A stretch of 12,960 nt of DNA from Saccharicrinis sp041584155. GTDB taxonomy: Bacteria; Bacteroidota; Bacteroidia; Bacteroidales; Marinilabiliaceae. The notes below the pieces were generated by a model. It did not search any database, had not been told where the DNA came from, and saw only the letters and a list, made by a program, of their open reading frames with translations. This document shows positions 1-6,795 of this stretch, one piece after another; the first letter of the stretch is position 1, and each line of letters opens with the position of its first letter. Made by a program: the position numbers and the translations under genes. Location: assembly GCA_041584155.1 (NCBI GenBank), contig JBFHEL010000074.1:1-12960 (forward strand). The letters run 5' to 3'.

Positions 1-1191
1 GATAAGATAGGACTTTTAGAAAGTCGTGGCCAGTGCTACTCTTCTTACTATGAACTAAACGATTCTATCGGATCATTTTATGGTTTTCTGCTACCTTCTA
101 CGGGCTATCTGCAAGTATTTGATGTGAATAAGTATTACAATGGCATCTTATTGCAAATACCTAAACGCTTTGAACCCGAAACAGTTGAAGATCTGATCAT
201 ACAGAATAAGATGTTTGAGATTTTTCAGGAGTATGGCAATTGGAATAAGGTTCTGAAGATCACGAATATTCACGACTTAAACTGCTTGCAGGAAGAAAAT
301 AAGTCCGAAAGACTTATCAAGGTTTCAGAAGCCCTGCACGAGAAAAAAATAGCTCAGATTGCAGATATGATTGCCGAACGTAAAGATAATATCCGCATTA
401 TTTTAATTAGCGGCCCTTCTTCCAGCGGCAAAACAACCTTCAGTAAACGATTGGCTATCCAATTAATGGTGGCGGGCTTAAAACCAAAAACATTATCGCT
501 GGATAACTACTTTGTAGACCGTGAACATACTCCTTTAGATGAGAATGGTGATTACGACTTTGAAGCCCTGGAAGCGCTGGATATTAAACAGTTTAATCAG
601 GACTTAAGCCTGTTGTTGAAGGGTGAAAAAGTTCAGATTCCCACATTTTCTTTTGAAAAAGGAAAGAGGTTTTACGATGGGACAGAAATGAGACTTAATA
701 AAGACCAGCTGTTGGTTATAGAAGGAATTCATGGTTTAAATCCTCAATTGACACACAGTATTCCCGATGCATTTAAATTTAAAATTTACGCTTCAGCGTT
801 AACCTCTATAAACATTGATGATCATAATCGAATTCCTACTACCGATAACCGCTTAATCAGAAGAATCATTAGGGATTATCGTTACCGTCATTATTCTGCT
901 GCGGATACACTCGGACGCTGGCAAAGTGTACGCAGGGGTGAGGACAAGCATATTTTCCCTTATCAGGAAGAAGCTGATATCATGTTCAACACCGCTCTGT
1001 TATACGAATTTGCCGTTTTAAAGCACTATGCCGAACCAATTCTGCTTGAAGTAGCAAGTAACAAACCGGAATATGCAGAAGCAAAAAGATTACTTTACTT
1101 CTTTAGTTATTTTAAACATATGAACGATAAAAATATTCCACCAACATCCATCATTCGTGAATTTTTAGGTGGCAGTAGCTTTACATACTAA
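1..1191 (+). CDS. Nucleoside (uridine-type) kinase, 3' part of gene
   Basis: The reading frame is open from the first base, so the gene starts upstream of the window; the GTG at 124 is internal. The visible 396 residues begin with the tail of what looks like a threonyl/alanyl-tRNA-synthetase-type accessory domain (to about residue 90), followed by a phosphoribulokinase/uridine-kinase P-loop domain. Walker A is GPSSSGKT at about residues 138-145 of the fragment, the substrate-side motif DNYF is at 168-171, and the Walker B-like VIEGIHGLNP is at 239-248, followed by an Arg-rich TDNRLIRRIIRDYR stretch. Bacteroidetes members of this family are about 550 residues long with an N-terminal TGS plus synthetase-like domain, so roughly 155 residues are probably missing. 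It would phosphorylate a nucleoside with ATP or GTP in the cytoplasm, in pyrimidine salvage. The kinase class is clear; the exact substrate is inferred from the family. It converges on lpdA, with a hairpin terminator between. Confidence 0.9.
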   Translation, partial: DKIGLLESRGQCYSSYYELNDSIGSFYGFLLPSTGYLQVFDVNKYYNGILLQIPKRFEPETVEDLIIQNKMFEIFQEYGNWNKVLKITNIHDLNCLQEENKSERLIKVSEALHEKKIAQIADMIAERKDNIRIILISGPSSSGKTTFSKRLAIQLMVAGLKPKTLSLDNYFVDREHTPLDENGDYDFEALEALDIKQFNQDLSLLLKGEKVQIPTFSFEKGKRFYDGTEMRLNKDQLLVIEGIHGLNPQLTHSIPDAFKFKIYASALTSINIDDHNRIPTTDNRLIRRIIRDYRYRHYSAADTLGRWQSVRRGEDKHIFPYQEEADIMFNTALLYEFAVLKHYAEPILLEVASNKPEYAEAKRLLYFFSYFKHMNDKNIPPTSIIREFLGGSSFTY

Positions 1192-1289
1192 AACATAACA
1201 AATTGACCTATATGCAAACAAACTATACATTACCCCTAATTTGTATTTGAATGTATAGAAAAAATTACGGCTGATTTGGATACAAAATA

Positions 1290-1328
1290 AAAAGTCCGAT
1301 TATTAAATATCAATAGTCGGACTTTTTT
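1290..1328. terminator. Shared bidirectional intrinsic terminator
   Basis: A long inverted repeat pairs AAAAAGTCCGATTATT with AATAGTCGGACTTTTT (one G-T wobble) around a 7-nt loop. It has an A-run on the left and a T-run on the right, so it can terminate the kinase transcript rightward and the lpdA transcript leftward. It lies about 100 bp past the kinase stop and 25 bp past the lpdA stop. Confidence 0.88.
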
Positions 1329-1352
1329 ATATAGTAATTCTAAATAATAGAA

Positions 1353-2744
1353 TCAGATATGAATTACCTCATCATAGGCAGCTGCAGCAGCTTCCATAAT
1401 AGCTTCTGACATGGTAGGATGTGGATGAACTGTTTTAATAAGCTCATGACCTGTTGTTTCCAACTTTTTAGCCACCACTAATTCAGCTATCATTTCAGTA
1501 ACATTAGCTCCAATCAAATGAGCGCCTAACAACTCGCCATACTTCTCATCAAATATCAATTTCACAAAACCATCTTTATGTCCTGCAGCACTTGCTTTAC
1601 CTGACGCTGAAAAAGGAAACTTACCTATTTTCAGCTGATAACCTGCTTCTTTAGCCGCTTTTTCTGTCATACCAACAGATGCTACTTCGGGAGAAGTATA
1701 GGTACATCCGGGAATATTACCATAATTAATAGGCTCAGGAGTAAGTCCGGCAATTTTTTCCACACAGGTAATAGCCTCTGCCGAAGCCACGTGAGCAAGA
1801 GCCTGACCGGGAACAATATCACCAATTGCATAAACTCCATCTACAGAAGTGCGATAGAACTCATCGACTTTAACCTTACCTTTTTCTACAATTACCCCCA
1901 GTTCTTCCAATCCAATTCCTTCAATATTAGGGGAAATACCCACAGCCGATAAAATCACATCAGCTTCATACGTTTCCTCTCCTTTTTTAGTTTTAATAAC
2001 AGCCTTCACCTTATCTCCGCTGGTGTCCACACTCAGCACTTCTGAAGATACCATCACATCAATTCCTGCTTTTTTAAACGAACGTCCCAACTGTTTCGAT
2101 ACTTCTTCATCTTCCAATGGAACAATATTAGGTAAGTACTCCACTAAAGTGACTTTGGTTCCTATCGAGTTATAAAAATAAGCAAACTCACTTCCTATGG
2201 CACCAGAACCTACTACAATCATTGATTCAGGTTTTTTTTCAAGCGTAAGCGCCTTACGATATCCAATCACTTTAACGCCATCCTGAGGCAAATTAGGTAA
2301 TTCACGGCTTCTGGCTCCTGTAGCCAGTAAGATATTTTTTGCGGATACCTGTTCAACACTGCCATCTTCCTTTGTCACAGCTAATGTTTTATTATCCACC
2401 AACTTACCAAAACCATTAATAATATCAATTTTATTCTTCTTAAATAAAAACTGAATTCCCTTACTCATTCCATCTGCAACATCACGACTACGCTTTACCA
2501 TAGCCTCAAAATCAGCCTTAACCTCTCCGTTTATTTTTATTCCATAAGAATCAGCATGCTGTAAATATTCAAATACAGAAGCACTTTTTAATAATGATTT
2601 GGTGGGGATACAACCCCAGTTCAAACAGATACCTCCCAATTCTGCTCTTTCAACAACTGCTACTTTTAAACCTAACTGAGAAGCACGGATAGCCCCAACA
2701 TAGCCCCCAGGGCCACTTCCTAAAACAACTAAATCGTATTGCAT
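1353..2744 (-). CDS. lpdA: Dihydrolipoamide dehydrogenase (E3)
   Basis: This FAD-dependent disulfide oxidoreductase of 463 residues (usual family length) reoxidises dihydrolipoamide on E2 or H protein and reduces NAD+, serving pyruvate, 2-oxoglutarate or branched-chain dehydrogenase complexes or the glycine cleavage system. The FAD Rossmann motif GSGPGG is at 9-14. The redox-active disulfide is Cys40/Cys45 in GGICLNWGCIPTKS. The NAD-binding motif GSGAIG is at 179-184, and the second FAD motif AIGD at 306-309. The dimerisation domain ends with HPHPTMSE at 440-447, giving the catalytic pair His442/Glu447. All key residues are present. The ATG start gives the canonical short N-terminus (MQYDLVVLGSG). 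No E1, E2 or H-protein gene is nearby, so it probably serves several complexes as a stand-alone E3. Mercuric or glutathione reductase is excluded by the CLNWGC motif and overall lipoamide-dehydrogenase pattern. Confidence 0.96.
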   Translation of the reverse strand: MQYDLVVLGSGPGGYVGAIRASQLGLKVAVVERAELGGICLNWGCIPTKSLLKSASVFEYLQHADSYGIKINGEVKADFEAMVKRSRDVADGMSKGIQFLFKKNKIDIINGFGKLVDNKTLAVTKEDGSVEQVSAKNILLATGARSRELPNLPQDGVKVIGYRKALTLEKKPESMIVVGSGAIGSEFAYFYNSIGTKVTLVEYLPNIVPLEDEEVSKQLGRSFKKAGIDVMVSSEVLSVDTSGDKVKAVIKTKKGEETYEADVILSAVGISPNIEGIGLEELGVIVEKGKVKVDEFYRTSVDGVYAIGDIVPGQALAHVASAEAITCVEKIAGLTPEPINYGNIPGCTYTSPEVASVGMTEKAAKEAGYQLKIGKFPFSASGKASAAGHKDGFVKLIFDEKYGELLGAHLIGANVTEMIAELVVAKKLETTGHELIKTVHPHPTMSEAIMEAAAAAYDEVIHI

Positions 2745-2878
2745 ATGTATTAAATTTATATTTTATGTAAGCTAAAATCTAAGTCTAGCACTTAATAAAC
2801 AAGATTATCTTTAAAAGGTTGGCTGAAGGTTAAAAAAAAATAATGTAATTTAAAAAAACAATTCCCCTTGCCTTAAAA

Positions 2879-2886
2879 CAAAGATA
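2879..2886 (-). promoter_or_regulatory. Candidate -7 element for lpdA
   Basis: The minus strand reads TATCTTTG, a full match to the Bacteroidetes -7 consensus TAnnTTTG, about 135 bp upstream of the lpdA start. A properly spaced TTTG -33 element is not evident, so the promoter is only a candidate. If it is used, the lpdA mRNA has a leader of roughly 130 nt. Confidence 0.4.
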
Positions 2887-3014
2887 TCATTTATACAAGT
2901 AACTTTTTTTATTTAATTTCGTTTAAATACTATATTATGGCTAAAAAAAATCAGATTAAGCGTTAATGAATTGTTAATGTCTTTGATTTTTTCTCAAAGA
3001 ACCATCCGTTTTAT

Positions 3015-3022
3015 TAGCTTTG
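3015..3022 (+). promoter_or_regulatory. Candidate -7 element for the DUF1573 gene
   Basis: TAGCTTTG matches TAnnTTTG completely and would place transcription initiation near 3029, about 40 nt before the ATG at 3071. A TTTG at 2982-2985 is too far away (29-bp spacer) to be a standard -33 box. The element overlaps a possible TTG codon at 3020, which argues that the protein does not start there. Confidence 0.45.
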
Positions 3023-3070
3023 CATAGCTATATGCAGCAAATTCAATCAAAACAAAATAACTCAATAAAA

Positions 3071-4174
3071 ATGAAGAAAGTAGTTATAGGCTTGATCGCC
3101 CTCCTTTGCATTGTCAGCATGAAGGCACAGCACACTAAACCAACATTCTCCTTTGAAGAAACAATACATAACTTTGGAGAAATCAAAGAAGAAAAAGGAA
3201 AAGTTGTTCACGAATTTAGTTTTACCAATACTGGTCAACAACCTTTGGTTATTCACAATGTAAGAGCTTCCTGTGGATGCACATCTCCTGAATGGAGCAA
3301 GCAACCTATCGCTCCGGGAGGCAAAGGCTATGTAAAAGCAACATTTGACCCACAAAACCGTCCGGGAAATTTTAACAAAACAATTACTGTTACTGCAAAC
3401 ACAGAACAGCCCAATACGATACTACGAATTACAGGTACCGTTACCCCAAAGCCGGAAACTATTGAGGATGTATATCCAAGAGCAGTGGGTAATATCAGAT
3501 TGAAAACTACGCACATCAGCTTTACCAGCATTGCTCCTGATGAGAATAAAACAGAAGAAATAGAGGTAATTAACACATCCAATGAAGCGGTGACAATTTC
3601 TTTCGATAGGGTTCCTTCGCATATCACCATTAAAGCGGAGCCTGAGACCTTAAAAGCTGGAGCTACCGGCAAATTTATTGCTACATATGATGCTTCTAAG
3701 AAAAATGACTGGGGTTTTGTTTACGACCAGATATTTATTTCATTTAACGGCAAACTGAATTATAAAAACAGATTAAGTGTCAATGCCAATATTCAGGAAG
3801 ACTTTAATAAATGGAGCCAGGATCAAAAAAATAATGCAGCTAAGATTACTATTGATAATAAGATTTTTGATTTCGGAACAATAAAACAAGGAGAAAAGGC
3901 TAAACATACCTTTTATATTACCAACACCGGAAAATCGAATCTGATCATCAGAAAAGTAAAGGCCTCTTGTGGTTGTACAGCTATCAAACCTGCAAAAACA
4001 GTTATTGCGCCAGGAGAAAAAACTTCTATACAAGCAGAGTTTAATTCTGCAGGAAAACAAGGACGTCAGAACAAATCAGTTACTGTGATCACAAATGATC
4101 CATTGGCAAGCAATGTCTTACTCAGGGTTCAAGGAACAGTTGAAGCAGAACATTCAGGTATATCAAGTAAATAA
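3071..4174 (+). CDS. Secreted DUF1573 protein with repeated Ig-like domains
   Basis: The protein has 367 residues from the ATG at 3071, chosen because it begins directly with a signal peptide (MKKVVIGLIALLCIVSMKAQ, likely cleaved after residue 20); a TTG extension to 3020 would bury that signal. Two DUF1573 (ASPM/SPD-2/Hydin-like beta-sandwich) units are visible. The first is about residues 27-125, with FGEI, then NTG, then CGCT at 68-71. The second is about residues 260-357, with FGTI, NTG and CGCT at 300-303. The segment between them (about 145-240) has beta-rich character and an INTSNEAV turn like the others, but no CGCT. These proteins are common in Bacteroidetes periplasm or on the surface; their biochemical function is not established, and the Cys pairs may form disulfides or bind metal. 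The gene stands alone between a divergent promoter region and a terminator, upstream of meaB. Confidence 0.85.
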   Translation: MKKVVIGLIALLCIVSMKAQHTKPTFSFEETIHNFGEIKEEKGKVVHEFSFTNTGQQPLVIHNVRASCGCTSPEWSKQPIAPGGKGYVKATFDPQNRPGNFNKTITVTANTEQPNTILRITGTVTPKPETIEDVYPRAVGNIRLKTTHISFTSIAPDENKTEEIEVINTSNEAVTISFDRVPSHITIKAEPETLKAGATGKFIATYDASKKNDWGFVYDQIFISFNGKLNYKNRLSVNANIQEDFNKWSQDQKNNAAKITIDNKIFDFGTIKQGEKAKHTFYITNTGKSNLIIRKVKASCGCTAIKPAKTVIAPGEKTSIQAEFNSAGKQGRQNKSVTVITNDPLASNVLLRVQGTVEAEHSGISSK

Positions 4175-4211
4175 GATAATACTTTTTACATAATGATAAA
4201 ATAAATAACAA

Positions 4212-4243
4212 AACGGAGTGTTTTTAAGCACTCCGTTCTTGTT
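4212..4243 (+). terminator. Intrinsic terminator after the DUF1573 gene
   Basis: AACGGAGTG (4212-4220) pairs perfectly with CACTCCGTT (4229-4237) around an 8-nt loop, followed by CTTGTTT, a weak T-rich tail. It lies about 40 bp after the stop codon, separating this transcript from meaB. Confidence 0.75.
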
Positions 4244-4320
4244 TAAAATATTTTAGCGACTATTCTAATTATTAATAGAGATTAAAGTAAATTCGCAACA
4301 TTATAAAATTACATACCCGC

Positions 4321-5433
4321 ATGCATCACAAAGACCATATAGAAAATGACGGTACCTACAAAAACCTGGTAGTTAACAAAGGTGTTGAGCAAGTTCAAAC
4401 AGTAAACCAGGCTGCTGCCAAACGATTTTTAAAGAAAAAAAGAAAATTACCTTCGGTAGATGAATTTTTCACTGGTATCAGAAATGGGGATATCACCTTA
4501 CTTAGTCAGGCTGTTACCTTAATTGAGAGTGCACGTCCCGATCACCAGAAAATAGCACAGGAAGTAATAGAACGTTGTCTTCCCTTTGCAGGAAATTCAA
4601 TACGCCTGGGTATCACAGGTGTTCCCGGAGCAGGCAAAAGCACCCTTATTGAGACTCTAGGCATGCACATCATTAAGCAGGGAGGAAAACTGGCCGTTTT
4701 AGCTATCGACCCCAGCAGCGAACGCTCAAAGGGAAGTATCTTAGGAGATAAAACCCGGATGGAAGAACTTGCTGCCGAAGCAAATGCCTATATACGCCCC
4801 TCTCCTTCTGCCGGTTCTCTTGGTGGAGTAGCCCGTAAAACCAGAGAAACCATTATCCTATGTGAGGCTGCAGGATTTGATACTATATTTATTGAAACAG
4901 TTGGTGTTGGGCAATCTGAGACTGCGGTTCATTCTATGGTAGACTTTTTTTTACTTATCATGTTGGCAGGAGCTGGTGATGAATTGCAAGGCATTAAACG
5001 AGGCATTATGGAAATGGCGGATGCCATAGCCATTAACAAAGCAGATGGTAATAATATTAAAAAAGCCACCATGGCAAAAGCTGAATATACCAGTGCCTTA
5101 CACCTATTCCCCCCTACTAAATCAGGATGGATACCCAGAGTAGAAACTTGTTCCGCACTTGAAAAACAAGGCATCGCTGAAATATGGAATATGGTAATGG
5201 AGTATGTAGACAAAACCAATAAAAATAAGTATTTTGCAAAACGTCGTAACGAACAGTCCAAATATTGGATGTTTGAATCGATAAACGAAGCGCTAAAATC
5301 AAACTTTTATCATAACCCTGAGATTTCTGCATCTATTAAAAAATTTAAGGAACAGGTTACCAACAATGAGATCAGTTCCTTTACTGCAGCTCAGGAATTA
5401 TTAAACATGTATTTTATCAAAACAATTAAATAA
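4321..5433 (+). CDS. meaB: Methylmalonyl-CoA mutase-associated GTPase MeaB
   Basis: This 370-residue G3E-type P-loop GTPase belongs to the MeaB/ArgK family, which gates cofactor B12 loading and protects adenosylcobalamin-dependent methylmalonyl-CoA mutase from inactivation, in succinate-propionate interconversion in the cytoplasm. Walker A is GVPGAGKS at 100-107. The switch region DPSSERSKGSILGDKTRM starts at 130, the Walker B/switch motif ETVGVGQSE is at 192-200, and the guanine-specificity motif NKAD is at 239-242. The helical N-terminus (NQAAAKRFLKKKRKLPSV, about 29-46) and C-terminal dimerisation helices are as in family members. The start at 4321 fits family N-termini and has no Shine-Dalgarno sequence, normal for this phylum. 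The mutase subunit genes are not in the window. The next gene starts 6 bp after the stop and is probably cotranscribed. The older ArgK/LAO transport-kinase name for this family is not a good functional description. Confidence 0.95.
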   Translation: MHHKDHIENDGTYKNLVVNKGVEQVQTVNQAAAKRFLKKKRKLPSVDEFFTGIRNGDITLLSQAVTLIESARPDHQKIAQEVIERCLPFAGNSIRLGITGVPGAGKSTLIETLGMHIIKQGGKLAVLAIDPSSERSKGSILGDKTRMEELAAEANAYIRPSPSAGSLGGVARKTRETIILCEAAGFDTIFIETVGVGQSETAVHSMVDFFLLIMLAGAGDELQGIKRGIMEMADAIAINKADGNNIKKATMAKAEYTSALHLFPPTKSGWIPRVETCSALEKQGIAEIWNMVMEYVDKTNKNKYFAKRRNEQSKYWMFESINEALKSNFYHNPEISASIKKFKEQVTNNEISSFTAAQELLNMYFIKTIK

Positions 5434-5439
5434 TACAGA

Positions 5440-6573
5440 ATGAAAAATTTTTTACTGGCAACGTTCGTTGCAATTTCTTTTATGGCATGCCAACAAAAGA
5501 ACTATACTATTGAAGGAACCATAGAAGGAGTTACCGAAGGACAAGCCATACTACAAAAAATTATAGATGGAAAACCTACTCCTATAGATACTGCCGTAAT
5601 TACTGAAGGTAAATTTAGTTTTACCGGTAGTGAAGAAGAGCCTCAGATCTACTTGATTTTTGTTGACCAGAACAAGACTCCTATTATGTTTTTTGGCGAA
5701 AACAAGCATATCACCATTACTGCTGATGACGTGAATAAACTTAACGATGCCATAATTGAGGGCTCCCCTATTACTGATATTCTAACCAAATTTACAGAGG
5801 AAGTTCCTGAACAAGGAAGAATGAAAGAATTAAATGAAGAATATCAAAAAGCCAGAATGACCTCAGATAAGGAAAAGATGGAAGCTCTTTCAACTGAAGG
5901 CAAGGAATTAATGCAGGAACAAAAGGCTTACTTCATTCAATTTATTAAAGATAATACCGATAATGTTGTTGGAGCAAATATGGCTTTACGTGCTATGCGC
6001 GAATTTGAATTAGATGAATTTAAAGAGCTGGTGTCTCAATTCGAAGCTAACCTGGGTGAACATCAGTATGTGACGAAGCTTAAAGAAGCATTAGAACAGA
6101 TGGAAAAAGCTGAGGAAATGCAAAAAGAAGCTGCTGAAAAAAAGGCTGCTGCTGAAAAGGCTACATCAATTGGTGCCATTGCACCTGATTTTACTTTGGA
6201 AACAGTTGATGGCGAACAGCTATCTCTTTCTTCACTTAAAGGAAAATATGTATTGGTTGACTTTTGGGCCTCATGGTGTAAGCCTTGTCGCAACGAGAAT
6301 CCTAACGTTGTAAAAGCCTATAAAAAATTCAATGCCAAAGGTTTTGATGTACTAAGTGTATCTCTTGACAAAGACTCAGTAAAATGGAAAGAAGCCATTA
6401 AAGCTGATGGTTTAGTATGGAACCAGGTGATTGATTCCAAAGGAGATATTGCTCAGGTTTATGGTGTTCAAGGAATTCCTTTTACCTTATTATTGGATAA
6501 AGAAGGTAAAATAGTTGAAAAAAACCTTCGCGGAGAAGCCCTTGAGGAAAAACTTACTGAACTATTGAATTAA
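5440..6573 (+). CDS. Thioredoxin-like lipoprotein (DUF4369 + TlpA-type domain)
   Basis: The 377-residue protein begins with a lipoprotein signal (MKNFLLATFVAISFMAC; lipid-bearing Cys17), so it is membrane-anchored and faces the periplasm. Residues about 20-115 match the beta-rich DUF4369 pattern (YTIEGTIEG...GKPTPIDTAVITEGKFSFTG). Residues about 125-242 are a charged, Ala/Glu/Lys-rich helical region ending in EKAEEMQKEAAEKKAAAEKA, likely a coiled stalk. Residues about 243-377 are a TlpA/ResA-like thioredoxin fold with GAIAPDFTLETVDG, active site WCKPC (Cys280/Cys283) and the cis-Pro motif GIPFT (Pro347). The intact CxxC predicts thiol-disulfide reductase activity toward exported proteins, possibly cytochrome c apoproteins; the partner is unknown. 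It follows meaB by 6 bp and a strong terminator follows it, so the two form a probable operon although their compartments differ. Confidence 0.92.
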   Translation: MKNFLLATFVAISFMACQQKNYTIEGTIEGVTEGQAILQKIIDGKPTPIDTAVITEGKFSFTGSEEEPQIYLIFVDQNKTPIMFFGENKHITITADDVNKLNDAIIEGSPITDILTKFTEEVPEQGRMKELNEEYQKARMTSDKEKMEALSTEGKELMQEQKAYFIQFIKDNTDNVVGANMALRAMREFELDEFKELVSQFEANLGEHQYVTKLKEALEQMEKAEEMQKEAAEKKAAAEKATSIGAIAPDFTLETVDGEQLSLSSLKGKYVLVDFWASWCKPCRNENPNVVKAYKKFNAKGFDVLSVSLDKDSVKWKEAIKADGLVWNQVIDSKGDIAQVYGVQGIPFTLLLDKEGKIVEKNLRGEALEEKLTELLN

Positions 6574-6596
6574 GCATTTTTCTAAAATATTTTTTT

Positions 6597-6627
6597 AATG
6601 GCACCTCAAAAGGGTGCCATTTTTTGT
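6597..6627 (+). terminator. Intrinsic terminator of the meaB-thioredoxin unit
   Basis: AATGGCACC pairs with GGTGCCATT around a 7-nt loop and runs directly into TTTTTT. It lies about 25 bp after the stop codon. The T-tail overlaps the TTTG of the next gene's candidate promoter. Confidence 0.88.
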
Positions 6628-6650
6628 TTACATCAATAATCATAACTTTG
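6623..6650 (+). promoter_or_regulatory. Candidate promoter for the beta-helix gene
   Basis: TTTG (6623-6626) and TAACTTTG (6643-6650), a perfect TAnnTTTG, are separated by 16 bp, slightly short of the usual Bacteroidetes -33/-7 spacing. Transcription would begin near 6657, leaving an untranslated leader of about 140 nt before the ATG at 6796. Confidence 0.6.
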
Positions 6651-6706
6651 TTCGCATAAACTTACCATAACACTTCCTTAAACTGTAAGAATACAAAATA
6701 AGTTCG

Positions 6707-6735
6707 GATATCATCATAAGCTTGATGGGTATATC
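6707..6735 (+). promoter_or_regulatory. Inverted repeat in the beta-helix gene leader
   Basis: GATAT-CATCA (6707-6716) is complementary to TGATG-(GGT)-ATATC (6723-6735), giving a 10-bp stem with a 3-nt bulge and a 6-nt loop. It lies between the candidate promoter and the start codon, with no T-tail, so it is not a terminator. It could be a leader hairpin or an operator; its function is unknown. Confidence 0.3.
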
Positions 6736-6795
6736 ATACAATATTTTAACACAAGTAAATTAACAATCTCAATTTTAATAAGCCGATAAAACACA

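Larger units (their letters stand above)
2745..3070. other. Divergent promoter region between lpdA and the DUF1573 gene
   Basis: This 326-bp AT-rich intergenic stretch holds no convincing gene. It contains outward-facing TAnnTTTG elements for both flanking genes (listed separately) and a direct repeat of GTTAATG at 2962-2968 and 2973-2979 (11-bp period). A 9-codon ATG frame at 2937-2966 (MAKKNQIKR) is present but has no other support. No hairpin terminator or recognisable riboswitch was seen. Confidence 0.6.

Noticed and set aside
124..126. GTG as the start of the nucleoside kinase
   Set aside because: The same frame is open to base 1 and the preceding residues continue the synthetase-like domain, so the gene simply begins before the window.
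2937..2966. Nine-codon ATG frame (MAKKNQIKR) upstream of the DUF1573 gene
   Set aside because: It is upstream of the candidate promoter for that gene, very short and likely to arise by chance in AT-rich sequence.
3020..3070. TTG start extending the DUF1573 protein by 17 residues
   Set aside because: It would put a polar stretch ahead of a clean signal peptide and overlaps the candidate -7 promoter element; ATG at 3071 is better.
3062..3672. Minus-strand open frames opposite the DUF1573 gene
   Set aside because: They are antisense to a well-supported gene, overlap each other in different frames and show no recognisable domain or plausible start context.
4929..5332. Minus-strand open frames opposite meaB
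   Set aside because: They are shadow frames of a highly conserved GTPase gene with no protein-like features of their own.
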